Source of the DNA: Thermocaproicibacter sp036260805
Lineage (GTDB): Bacteria > Bacillota > Clostridia > Oscillospirales > Acutalibacteraceae
Direction of reading: 5' to 3'
Assembly (NCBI GenBank): GCA_036260805.1
Contig: DATALZ010000018.1
Span: forward strand, 49,057 to 113,056
DNA: 64,000 bases
Numbering within the stretch: position 1 is the stretch's first letter; the number at the start of each line of letters is the position of its first letter. The translations under genes and the position numbers were made by a program. A model generated the notes under the pieces. The model saw only the letters and a list, made by a program, of their open reading frames with translations, did not search any database and was not told the origin of the DNA. Below are positions 27,027-35,595 of the stretch, piece after piece.

Positions 27027-27347
27027 ACATGTGAAAAAACGGTGAAATTTCGCGCCTGGTATTTTGCATCAGGTGCGAATTTCTGCGTCTGTAAAGTCAT
27101 CTGTATATTACCGAGACTAAAAGACAGCAAAAAGGAAAATCTAAAAAAGCAGTTAAAATGCAGGCTAAAATATCTCTTGACCTTATGTTGGCTCATATGA
27201 TAGCATATGGGTGAATTAAATAAAATAGTAAGTATAAATCATCAATTTTAATGCATTTTATACATCAATTGGAAGTTAATATGGAAAGCAATCCCTAAAT
27301 TGCTTGTTCAGAAAAGCCGTCTGTCTGTTAGGCAGAGGAGTTGAAAA
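27027..27347 (+). other. Intergenic region before the YesN-like regulator
   Basis: 321 bp. An imperfect hairpin at 27042-27085 (CGCGCCTG paired with CAGGTGCG, flanked by AAATTT/AATTT) follows the GH42 gene but lacks a U-run, so it is a weak terminator candidate. The rest is AT-rich, presumably the promoter of the two-component genes. No clean -35/-10 pair was found. GGCAGAGGAG is the ribosome site of the gene at 27348. Confidence 0.45.
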
Positions 27348-28955
27348 ATGAAGGTTATAATCGTAGATGATGAAATTAAAATTTGTCAGCTAATCAATCA
27401 TCTTGTTGACTGGAGTTCAATGGGTATGGAAGTGGTGGACATTGTCAACGATGGGAAATCAGCCTATGAATCCATCTGTAAAAACCACCCGGATATTGTA
27501 ATAACGGATATCCGTATTCCAAATTACGACGGGCTTGAGCTCATCCGAATGTGCAAAGAGCAGTTCTCCTCCGTTTATTTTATTATTATCAGCGGATACA
27601 GCGAGTTTGAATTTGCCAAAAGTGCAATTAAATATGGTGTAGAAGACTATTTATTAAAGCCGATTAAGAAAAAAGAGCTGGACAACGCGCTAAAAAAGAT
27701 TCAGGAAAAATATGAGTCAAGCAGAAACAGTGAATTGGAAAGAAGTAGACTTCGTACCATTGCAGACACTGCGCGCAATAAAGTAAAGCAGAGTTTTCTG
27801 ACGCGTATGGTTGGGTATGCTAAGGAAGAAGAATTCAGCGAACAGATGACCCTCGAGCAAGTAAACAATATGTATCAGTGCAATTTCCGCCCGGGTCAAT
27901 TTACTATTGCGCATTTTCATCTGTTTGTAAAAAGCAACTCCGCGGTAAAAGAATCCCTGGATTTTCTGGTGTCCAAACTTCAGGAAACCGTTCAGGAAGA
28001 GCTGAGCCCGTGCTGTGAGGAACTGATCTGTGCTGCTTTTGACAGTTCCGCTATCTGCCTGATGAACACTTCCGGAGAAAATCTGCAAAAAGCAAAAAAG
28101 CAGCTGCACAAAATCAAACTCGCCATAACAAACGAATTGTTTTCAAATATTTCTTTGATTATTGGAGTCGGAAATTCCTACGCAGATATCTCCAAGGCCG
28201 CTGCAAGTTACCGGGAAGCGGAACGGGCCATTCTGAACCGTTTCAGCGACTCTCAGCAATATATTTTCGAGTATTCAGGAATCCAGAATTCCAGGAAGAC
28301 CGTTTCAGATTTTATTGATCTCAAAAACCGTAACGACCTGATTGCTGCTCAGGAACGTATGGATGTCAATGCAATCCTCACACATATCCATACTCTCAAG
28401 CAGAGACTCACCGAATTCCAGTCTGACTCAAAGCTGGTGTACGATTGCCTGTTGGAGCTGATTGAAATTCTTCAGTTCGGCTCAAAAAACTACGATGTTT
28501 ATTTTCAAAAATTCGATTTGGATGAAAGCAAGCGAAAAATCGGCAGTATTTTAACGTTTGACGGACTGTTTGAATGGATCAAAAACGATATTATCAATAA
28601 ATATCAGGACTTTGCAAACCAGAAAAAAGTCGCCGAAAAGAAACCGATTCGAATTGCCAAACAATATATCTACGACAACTATAACAAAAACTTGACATTG
28701 GAAAGCGTAAGCGAGCATATCGGATTTAATGCGACCTATTTTTCTGTATTCTTTAAAAAGGAAACGGGCAAAAACTTTTCAGAATATCTTATGGAGCTGC
28801 GAATCAAAAACGCAAAACTCTATCTCATTTCAACCGATATGGATCTCGCAGACATTGCGGAAGAAGTTGGTTACAGTGATTTAAAATATTTCTCAAAACT
28901 GTTCAAAAAAGCAACCGGAATAAACCCGAGTGAATACAGGAAATTATATGGATAA
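27348..28955 (+). CDS. YesN-like response regulator with AraC DNA-binding domain
   Basis: A 535-residue cytoplasmic regulator. Residues 1-125 form a receiver domain: VIIVDDE at 3-9, the phospho-acceptor Asp in PDIVITDIRIPNYDGLEL (about residue 55), the Thr/Ser site IISGYSEF, and the Lys of YLLKPIKK (about 104). A linker of roughly 290 residues follows, including an IGVGNSYADISKAAASYREAE segment typical of these long YesN proteins. The C-terminal 100 residues hold two AraC helix-turn-helix motifs (LTLESVSEHIGFNATYFSVF and MDLADIAEEVGYSDLKYFSKL). Its stop overlaps the start of the sensor kinase gene, so the pair is translationally coupled. It likely controls sugar transporter and glycosidase genes nearby. 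Confidence 0.93.
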   Translation: MKVIIVDDEIKICQLINHLVDWSSMGMEVVDIVNDGKSAYESICKNHPDIVITDIRIPNYDGLELIRMCKEQFSSVYFIIISGYSEFEFAKSAIKYGVEDYLLKPIKKKELDNALKKIQEKYESSRNSELERSRLRTIADTARNKVKQSFLTRMVGYAKEEEFSEQMTLEQVNNMYQCNFRPGQFTIAHFHLFVKSNSAVKESLDFLVSKLQETVQEELSPCCEELICAAFDSSAICLMNTSGENLQKAKKQLHKIKLAITNELFSNISLIIGVGNSYADISKAAASYREAERAILNRFSDSQQYIFEYSGIQNSRKTVSDFIDLKNRNDLIAAQERMDVNAILTHIHTLKQRLTEFQSDSKLVYDCLLELIEILQFGSKNYDVYFQKFDLDESKRKIGSILTFDGLFEWIKNDIINKYQDFANQKKVAEKKPIRIAKQYIYDNYNKNLTLESVSEHIGFNATYFSVFFKKETGKNFSEYLMELRIKNAKLYLISTDMDLADIAEEVGYSDLKYFSKLFKKATGINPSEYRKLYG

Positions 28956-29979
28956 AAAGACATTGAAAAACCATCAAAGAGTTTTTGGCAAAGAGGCCAT
29001 TCGCTTGGTCTGGCTGCTCCTTGCGTGTGTCATGTTCCTGTTCAGTGCTCTTATTCTGGAAGGATACGCTTCCCATTTCATCTCGGATGGAGCTGTATTC
29101 GTTTGGCTGATTGCAGTCAGCATTTTTGGAGCCGCTGCCGTTTTTCTCATTCGCATAAAGCTCATCGCACCCTACCGGAACAGCAGAGCATTGTTTCGGA
29201 AATTTATGCAGGATGAAGTTTATGAGGAACTTATTTCAAATCAATACCTGATTTTTGATGAGCAGAAGGACGTCCTGCAGTATTTTGAATCTTTGCTTGA
29301 TGAAAAAAGCATGATTAAACTGTCGACCAAACAGGCCGAATTACTCGCACTGCAAAACCAGATCAACCCTCATTTTTTATACAATACATTGGAAGCAATC
29401 CGCAGTGACGCCCTCTGTGCCGGCATTGAGAGCATTGCAAATACCACGGAAGCTCTGGCTACTTTTTTTCGGTATACCATCAGCGATATGGGCAGCCTTG
29501 TAACCGTTCAGGCCGAACTGGACAATATTGAAAACTATTTTAAAATCCAGCAATACCGCTTTGGCGAAAAATTCACGATGAATATCGACTATTCACCGGA
29601 AGACGATATTCTTTCCCTGAAACTGCCGAAGCTGACGCTGCAGCCGTTCATTGAAAATGCAATTTTCCATGGCCTCGAATCCAAAGCTGAGGGCGGAAAT
29701 ATTCATATCAGCCTTGAACTTTCAACCAGCAACCTTTTTATCAGTATTCAAGATAACGGAATCGGGATTTCTGAAGATAAACTGAATGAAATCAACTACA
29801 AGCTTGAGCATGTCTCGATTTCCGGCGCAAAAGAGAACCCAGAGCAAAAAGGCGGAATTGCCCTCAATAATATCGCGCGCCGCATTAAGCTTCTTTTCGG
29901 CGAAAACTATGGGTTTCATATCTACAGCATTTCCGGAATGGGAACAGACGTGAGAATAAAGATTCCAATTATTCGTTAA
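28948..29979 (+). CDS. YesM-like sensor histidine kinase with minimal sensor
   Basis: A 343-residue membrane kinase. The start is the ATG at 28948, within the end of the regulator gene and behind ACAGGA. Two membrane helices (about residues 18-38 and 49-70) are separated by only about ten outside residues; no HAMP or dCACHE sensor is visible, whereas typical YesM kinases have some 250 external residues. The His-kinase domain starts near 130: NPHFLYNTLEAI holds the phospho-His. The ATPase domain has PFIENAIFHGLESK (N box) and ISIQDNGIGIS (G1 box). With such a small outside part it may sense through a partner protein, perhaps the binding protein or the degenerate ABC protein encoded next. Confidence 0.9.
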   Translation: MDKKTLKNHQRVFGKEAIRLVWLLLACVMFLFSALILEGYASHFISDGAVFVWLIAVSIFGAAAVFLIRIKLIAPYRNSRALFRKFMQDEVYEELISNQYLIFDEQKDVLQYFESLLDEKSMIKLSTKQAELLALQNQINPHFLYNTLEAIRSDALCAGIESIANTTEALATFFRYTISDMGSLVTVQAELDNIENYFKIQQYRFGEKFTMNIDYSPEDDILSLKLPKLTLQPFIENAIFHGLESKAEGGNIHISLELSTSNLFISIQDNGIGISEDKLNEINYKLEHVSISGAKENPEQKGGIALNNIARRIKLLFGENYGFHIYSISGMGTDVRIKIPIIR

Positions 29980-30012
29980 TGAGCGTATTGCCTTAACGCG
30001 GCAGAGGACAAC

Positions 30013-31446
30013 ATGAAAAAAGAACTGCTTTCCATTGAGAATGGAAAACTGATCAAAAACGGCAGCACAATTTTTAACGGCTTATATTTGCACATATATC
30101 TGGATGAAATTGCCGGAATCATTTGCGACGATATACAAACGAAACGTTATTTAAACGAGTTTTTGCTTGGGGAACTGGAGCTGGAATCCGGCCGATTGTT
30201 TCTCAATGAAAAGAGGATTCCCATAAAAAATTCAGTTCAGTTATTTTCCAGAATGGTCACGCTCATTAATAAGAAAAGCAGTTTGGTGAACAGCATCTCC
30301 GTTGAAGAAAATATTTTTCTTTTTTCAGATTCTTCTTTTTTTATTAACCGTAAAAAATATAAAAACGAATTCTCACTCCTGCAGGAAAACCTGGGGATCA
30401 ATCTGCCTGTTGGGCAAAAGCCATCGGAGTTGTCTCCAAAAGACAGAATTCAGATTGAATTGATGAGAGCATATATTGAAAAGAAGAAGCTGGTAATATT
30501 AGATGATCTCTCAGGATACCTTCAACGAAATGAAATCGAAGAGATTTTTTCCGTCCTTCTAAAATTACAGAAATTCAGCATGACGTTTTTGGTGAGAATC
30601 GGATTTGAAGATGAGTACTTACAGAAAATCGGCAGAATCACTGCAATTAAAAACAGCAAAACGATTTCAATAATTGAACCGGAAAAATCAGATATGCAGG
30701 CTGTTACCCGCCGCCTGTATTTTAATGAAAGCTCAATCAAACTGAATACCAAAAAGAAGGTTCAAAGCTTCCCTGCAAAAAATGGTCCGACAATTCTCGA
30801 ATTTCAAAATGTCTCAACTTCCGTCCTGCAGGATATCAGTTTTGCACTGGATCAGGGGAAACTGTTGAAAATCCACTGCTATGACGAACTCAGCTGCTCA
30901 CAAATCGTAGATTTGCTAAAAGGAGAAATTAAGCCTGAATCCGGCTATATCTTTTACCAAAGCAGTTTATATAAAGCAAAAGATCTGTATTCAGCAATTC
31001 ATCAGGGTGTTTGCTTTATGGAAGAGTGTGCCTATGACAGCATGCTTTTCTATAACATGAATATCATAGAAAATCTCGGAATCCCCTGCTGTGAAAAGGT
31101 TGGCAACTTCTGGATGCTTCGCAAATATTCAGAAAGTATTGTAAAACAGCTAAAAAGTAAAATAAGAAACATCTCGTTGAACTCTCCGCTGAAAGGCCAA
31201 AAGTCATACGTCCTGCAGCAAATTGCATACTACAAATGGCTGTTGTATTTTCCAAAAGTTATTGTCTGCATCAACCCTTTTACAGATGTAGACATCTACA
31301 TGCGTGAGCGGGCAATCGATATGATTCATCAATATCTCGAAAGAGGAATTGGCGTCATTATAGTAACATCAAATTACTATACTGCAGATAAATTCGAAGG
31401 CGAAACCATTCGTATTTCGAAGGGAATTCAACTGGGAAATCAATAA
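30013..31446 (+). CDS. Degenerate sugar-type tandem ABC ATPase homologue (probably non-catalytic)
   Basis: A 477-residue soluble protein whose two halves align with the MglA-like ATPase at 20292-21785, but with the catalytic motifs lost. Aligned with GENGAGKST, the first half has CDDIQTKRY (only Lys kept). Walker B reads VILDDLSGYL, with Asp in place of the catalytic Glu. In the second half LSGGNQQ is replaced by LKGQKSY and LLDEPTRGID by VCINPFTDVD. Strand spacing, length and the closing IGVIIVTSNYY segment are kept, so the fold is probably intact. It lies 33 bases after the YesM-like kinase gene and has no permease beside it. It could be a regulatory subunit that binds a transporter or kinase; this is inference. 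Confidence 0.7.
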   Translation: MKKELLSIENGKLIKNGSTIFNGLYLHIYLDEIAGIICDDIQTKRYLNEFLLGELELESGRLFLNEKRIPIKNSVQLFSRMVTLINKKSSLVNSISVEENIFLFSDSSFFINRKKYKNEFSLLQENLGINLPVGQKPSELSPKDRIQIELMRAYIEKKKLVILDDLSGYLQRNEIEEIFSVLLKLQKFSMTFLVRIGFEDEYLQKIGRITAIKNSKTISIIEPEKSDMQAVTRRLYFNESSIKLNTKKKVQSFPAKNGPTILEFQNVSTSVLQDISFALDQGKLLKIHCYDELSCSQIVDLLKGEIKPESGYIFYQSSLYKAKDLYSAIHQGVCFMEECAYDSMLFYNMNIIENLGIPCCEKVGNFWMLRKYSESIVKQLKSKIRNISLNSPLKGQKSYVLQQIAYYKWLLYFPKVIVCINPFTDVDIYMRERAIDMIHQYLERGIGVIIVTSNYYTADKFEGETIRISKGIQLGNQ

Positions 31447-31495
31447 GCTTATCTCGGTTTACCGCAGATTCTCAAATATTGCCACTATTTAGCGC

Positions 31496-31531
31496 GGCAC
31501 TTTCAGCATAGCTGAAAGTGCCTTTTATTTT
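31496..31531 (+). terminator. Rho-independent terminator of the YesNM-ABC operon
   Basis: Perfect 12-bp stem, arms 31496-31507 and 31511-31522, loop ATA, followed by TTTTATTTTA. The remaining gap to 31792 is AT-rich and must hold the promoter of the export genes; nothing else was recognised there. Confidence 0.9.
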
Positions 31532-31792
31532 ACGATTCAACCTTTTGGCGACAATGGTAAACAGCTTTATAAAAATTGCGTACAAACATAAATTCAGAAT
31601 ATTGGTTGTTTTTTCCATTTATTATACCTTTGTATGGATTTAATTTCCCCTTTTTAGTCATATTAACTATCTCTCATGCTATTTTCATGAAGCTGATATA
31701 TCGGATTCATATTTTCTTCTTACAATTTCTCAAAAAGATCACAGACTTTTAAACAAATATCCTTGAAAAAGTCATACCTGGAGGAGAGGCAA

Positions 31793-33634
31793 ATGAATAA
31801 GAAGAAAAAGAAACCGCTGATAATCGCAGTATCGGTTATCCTTGTTCTGGCCATCGGCGGTACAATTATCCGCTTTACGGTTTTTGCAAAGTCCAATTCC
31901 GCATCGACAACAACTTTCCGGGAAGTCTCAGCGCAAACCGGCAGCATCAGTACATCGGTTACCGGGAGCGGTTCGGTCTCTGATTCTTCGCAGATTACCG
32001 TTTCGGCTGAGAACGCCGGGACGATTGACAGTCTGTCGGTAAAGCAGGGCGACATCGTAAAGGCCGGGCAGGTCATCGCCCATGTAAGCAGTACCGCTTC
32101 TGCACAGACAGTTCAGCAAAAGCAAAATCAGCTGACAAGTGCGCAAAACGATCTGACACAGACAAAAGAGCAGCTTGACAGTCTGGATATTAAAGCGCCT
32201 GTCGCAGGCAAGGTCAAATCCATAACTGCGTCGGCAGGGGATAGCCTTTCCACCATTAAGCCTCTTGGCGACCTCGCGGTTATTTCCATGTCCCGTTCCA
32301 TGACCGTCTCCTTCAACCCCTCGCAGGCATTGAAAGACGGCCAGACGGTTACGGTCACCGTTTCAGGAAAAACGTATGCCGGAACTGTTTCGTCCGCTTC
32401 ATCCGGCAGCCAGAGCGGACAAAATGGACAATACAGTCAGAACGCCGGTTCTTCCGGTTCTACTACTGTAATGATCAATTCGGATGACCCGGCAGTCGGC
32501 GATACCGCTGTTATCACACTAAGCGGCAAAACTCTCGGCTCCGGCAAACTGCAGCTAGCAAAATCCATCGCCATTTCCAATTCTGGGAACGGAACAATCG
32601 CGCAGGTAAATGTCTCAGAAAATCAAATGGTCAGCAAAAGCCAGACCTTATTCCAGCTGAGCAATGATTCCGTTCAACAGCAGGTAACGGCAAAAGAAAA
32701 TGCCGTAACTTCCGCCCAGCAGGATTTGGACAATGCAAAAGCTGAAGCCGCGAAGGATACCATTACCAGCCCAATCAGCGGAGTCGTGGCCGAACTGGAT
32801 GTGAAAAAAGGGGACAGCGTTTCCAGTGGTACCGCAGTTGCGGTCATCATGGACCCCAACACACTTCAAACAGTTGTGTCGGTTGATGAACTGGACATTT
32901 CCAAAGTTAAAGTCGGCCAAAAGGCAACCATCAGTCTGGACGCAATTACCGACAAAACTTTTTCCGGCAGCGTTGCACAAATTGACCCCATCGGTACATC
33001 ATCCAATGGGGTTGCCACCTACAGCGTCACTGTTATCATAACCAATCCTCAGGACATCAAGGTGGGTATGACGACAAACGTTGAAATCATCACACAAAGC
33101 AAAGACAATGTTATTGTGGTTTCAGCAAATGCCATCCTGATGAAAAATGGTACAAAAGGTTATGTATTGTCTGCAGCGGACTTGTTTGATTCAAACGGAA
33201 AAAGCGTCAAGCTGACGAACACAACTACTTCCGAGTTAATTAGAAAATATGGCAAAGAAGTAACAATCGGCATGGCCACGCAGGATAAAGACGAAATTGT
33301 AAGCGGTATCAGCGCAGGGGATGACCTTGCAGTGCCTGTAACAATCAATCCGAGCGCAATCAGCAGTCTCAATAACCAGGGCACGTCCAACAATGCTTTT
33401 AGTTTCGGCGGCATGAGCGGCAGAAGCGGAATGGGCAACTACAGCGGTACAAACGGCAGAAGATCAACCGGCGGAACGGGCAATACCGTAACGGCAAACG
33501 GCACAGCCGGTACAAATGGGACAAACGGAACAAATAACACCACAAATGCGAATGGTGCAAACAACTACGGAACAAATGCCAACGGTAACGCAAAGAGCGG
33601 TACGGCTGCCGGCAAAAATGCCGGAGGCAACTAA
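31793..33634 (+). CDS. Efflux membrane-fusion protein, MacA/HlyD-like
   Basis: A 613-residue adaptor anchored by one N-terminal helix (about residues 8-28). The start is the ATG at 31793 with GGAGGAGAGG just upstream; an earlier ATG at 31763 lacks a ribosome site. Two lipoyl/barrel-sandwich segments are visible (AENAGTIDSLSVKQGDIVKAGQVIA and SPISGVVAELDVKKGDSVSSGTAV), coiled-coil helices between them (SAQNDLTQTKEQLDSL; VTSAQQDLDNAKAEA), and a beta-barrel domain (VSVDELDISKVKVGQKATISLDA). The last 80 residues are a Gly/Asn/Thr/Ala-rich low-complexity tail, unusual for the family. It is followed by matching ATPase and permease genes and should form a MacAB-like or YknXYZ-like system for peptides, antibiotics or lipids. 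Confidence 0.9.
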   Translation: MNKKKKKPLIIAVSVILVLAIGGTIIRFTVFAKSNSASTTTFREVSAQTGSISTSVTGSGSVSDSSQITVSAENAGTIDSLSVKQGDIVKAGQVIAHVSSTASAQTVQQKQNQLTSAQNDLTQTKEQLDSLDIKAPVAGKVKSITASAGDSLSTIKPLGDLAVISMSRSMTVSFNPSQALKDGQTVTVTVSGKTYAGTVSSASSGSQSGQNGQYSQNAGSSGSTTVMINSDDPAVGDTAVITLSGKTLGSGKLQLAKSIAISNSGNGTIAQVNVSENQMVSKSQTLFQLSNDSVQQQVTAKENAVTSAQQDLDNAKAEAAKDTITSPISGVVAELDVKKGDSVSSGTAVAVIMDPNTLQTVVSVDELDISKVKVGQKATISLDAITDKTFSGSVAQIDPIGTSSNGVATYSVTVIITNPQDIKVGMTTNVEIITQSKDNVIVVSANAILMKNGTKGYVLSAADLFDSNGKSVKLTNTTTSELIRKYGKEVTIGMATQDKDEIVSGISAGDDLAVPVTINPSAISSLNNQGTSNNAFSFGGMSGRSGMGNYSGTNGRRSTGGTGNTVTANGTAGTNGTNGTNNTTNANGANNYGTNANGNAKSGTAAGKNAGGN

Positions 33635-33669
33635 GTCCCGAAGCAGGGAAATATAAGGAGATGACGCCA

Positions 33670-34359
33670 GTGCCGCTTATTGAAATTACAAACCTATATA
33701 AAACTTACACCGTCGGCGATAACGAAGTCCACGCGCTCAACGATGTTTCGCTCAGGATCGAAGAACACGAATTTGCCGCCATCATCGGCCCCTCCGGCTC
33801 GGGGAAATCGACGCTGATGAACATCATCGGATGCCTTGACACCGCGACATCCGGTTCCTACAAATTGAATGACCTGGAAATCGGCGAATACGACGACAAC
33901 GGCCTTTCCGAGGTTCGGAATAAAACAATCGGCTTTGTCTTTCAGAAATTCAATCTGCTTGGCAAGCTCAGCGCATTGGAAAATGTTGAACTGCCCCTCG
34001 TATACCAGGGAGTAGGGAGCAAAGAACGTCTGGAAAGGGCAAAACAGGCGCTGACGATGGTTGAACTGCAAAACCGAATGAAGCATACGCCTTTGGAACT
34101 ATCCGGCGGACAGCAGCAGCGCGTTGCAATTGCCCGCGCGATAATAACGAACCCGCCTCTTCTTTTAGCAGACGAACCAACCGGAAATCTTGACAGCCAC
34201 ACTGGGTCCGAAGTGCTGAAAATCCTGCACAGGCTAAACGAGGAAGGCCGCACGGTCGTACTGATTACACATGACCCGAATGTGGCCGCTCAGGCGAAAA
34301 GAATCATCCATATCAGCGACGGAAAAATTCTTTCGGACAAGAAAGGCGGAGCAGGATGA
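33670..34359 (+). CDS. ABC transporter ATP-binding protein, MacB/LolD type
   Basis: A 229-residue ATPase. The GTG at 33670 is chosen: AAGGAG ends at 33660 and would leave no spacing for the ATG at 33661, but 9 bases for the GTG. Motifs: Walker A GPSGSGKST (about residues 40-48), Q-loop FVFQKFNLL, signature LSGGQQQRVAIARAI (about 140), Walker B LLLADEPTGNLD, and switch His in LITHDPNV. Such ATPases drive mechanotransmission through FtsX-type permeases. Its stop overlaps the permease start (ATGA), so the two are translationally coupled, and it follows the adaptor gene by 35 bases. Confidence 0.95.
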   Translation: MPLIEITNLYKTYTVGDNEVHALNDVSLRIEEHEFAAIIGPSGSGKSTLMNIIGCLDTATSGSYKLNDLEIGEYDDNGLSEVRNKTIGFVFQKFNLLGKLSALENVELPLVYQGVGSKERLERAKQALTMVELQNRMKHTPLELSGGQQQRVAIARAIITNPPLLLADEPTGNLDSHTGSEVLKILHRLNEEGRTVVLITHDPNVAAQAKRIIHISDGKILSDKKGGAG

Positions 34360-35543
34360 AATTCACACAAGCGATCAAGATGGCAGTAAAATCACTCCAG
34401 TCAAATAAAATGCGCTCCTTTCTCACGATTCTCGGAATCGTAATCGGCATCTCCTCCGTCATCATTTTAATTGGAATCGGCAGCGGCTCCAAAGAAACCA
34501 TTACAAGCGCGATTGAAGGAATGGGAACGAACCTTTTAACCGTCTCTTTGACCGGAAGCAACGCAAAATCACTGACGGACAGCGACCTGAAAACCATAAA
34601 ATCCTATGAAACCGTCAGCGACGCTACTCCGGACCTGACCGGAACCGCAACTGCGAAATCCGGTTCGCAAAGCTATACAACGTCTGTGGAAGGGGTTCTT
34701 CCCGGTTATGAAAACATCCGAAGCGTCCATGCCGCGCTCGGAAGATTCGTTACGCAGGATGACAATGACAACCGGTACAAAGTCGCCGTTGTCGGAATCG
34801 AAGTTCTGCAGAATATTTATCCCGACATGAAAGCATCGGAGTACGAGACCCTCATCGGAAAAAATATCAGCCTGAACGGCACTAATTTCGAAATCGTGGG
34901 AATTCTGGAAAGCAAAGGCACTTCGTCTGCCGGTTCCAGTGACAACAGAGTCATTGTCCCGCTCTCCACCGCAGAGAGATTTTTAAAATCCAAGAATGTG
35001 AAAACCTATTATGTGGAAGCAAAATCATCCGATGATATCACGCCGGCTTCCACCGAACTCAACCAGTTTTTGCTTGAGAAATACAACAATGATTCCACGC
35101 AGTTCCGTATTCTAACCCAAAGTGAGCTGCTGCAGACAAGCAGTTCAACGGTTAATACGCTGACGATGATGCTTGCCGGAATCGCGGCAATTTCGCTTCT
35201 CGTCGGCGGCATCGGCATTATGAATATCATGCTGGTTTCCGTAATTGAACGTACCCGCGAAATCGGCATCCGAAAGGCAATCGGTGCAAAGCGAAAAGAT
35301 ATTTTGCTTCAGTTCATCATCGAGGCGATTTTCATCAGCTGTGTCGGTGGGATGGTGGGAATCGGCATCGGAATTTTCGGCGGCGTTCTGATTCAAGCAC
35401 TCTCCACACTGAAAGTTGCGCTTTCTTTCTCCGTTATGATGGCTGCGTTTGGTTTCTCGGCGGCTGTCGGCATTATCTTCGGCCTGTACCCTGCTGCAAA
35501 AGCATCCAAGCTCAAGCCGATCGACGCTTTAAGTTTTGAATAA
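34356..35543 (+). CDS. ABC transporter permease, MacB/FtsX type
   Basis: A 395-residue membrane protein with the four-helix MacB layout. Helix 1 is at about 20-45 (MRSFLTILGIVIGISSVIILIGIG). A large external domain spans about 50-265 (MacB periplasmic-core-like: TNLLTVSLTGSNAKS ... GKNISLNGTNFEIVGIL). Three C-terminal helices follow, with the FtsX motif VIERTREIGIRKAIGAKRKDI near residue 290 that contacts the ATPase. It completes an adaptor-ATPase-permease operon. Substrate is unknown; relatives export macrolides, antimicrobial peptides or siderophores. Confidence 0.94.
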   Translation: MKFTQAIKMAVKSLQSNKMRSFLTILGIVIGISSVIILIGIGSGSKETITSAIEGMGTNLLTVSLTGSNAKSLTDSDLKTIKSYETVSDATPDLTGTATAKSGSQSYTTSVEGVLPGYENIRSVHAALGRFVTQDDNDNRYKVAVVGIEVLQNIYPDMKASEYETLIGKNISLNGTNFEIVGILESKGTSSAGSSDNRVIVPLSTAERFLKSKNVKTYYVEAKSSDDITPASTELNQFLLEKYNNDSTQFRILTQSELLQTSSSTVNTLTMMLAGIAAISLLVGGIGIMNIMLVSVIERTREIGIRKAIGAKRKDILLQFIIEAIFISCVGGMVGIGIGIFGGVLIQALSTLKVALSFSVMMAAFGFSAAVGIIFGLYPAAKASKLKPIDALSFE

Positions 35544-35560
35544 ATCTCTTCAAGATGAGC

Positions 35561-35595
35561 ACAAGCTCCGTATGAATTGTTCATACGGAGCTTGT
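35561..35595. terminator. Bidirectional terminator overlapping the MFS stop codon
   Basis: Perfect 15-bp stem, arms 35561-35575 and 35581-35595, 5-nt loop. It separates the converging permease and MFS genes; the MFS stop codon (35581-35583) is inside the right arm. Confidence 0.8.
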
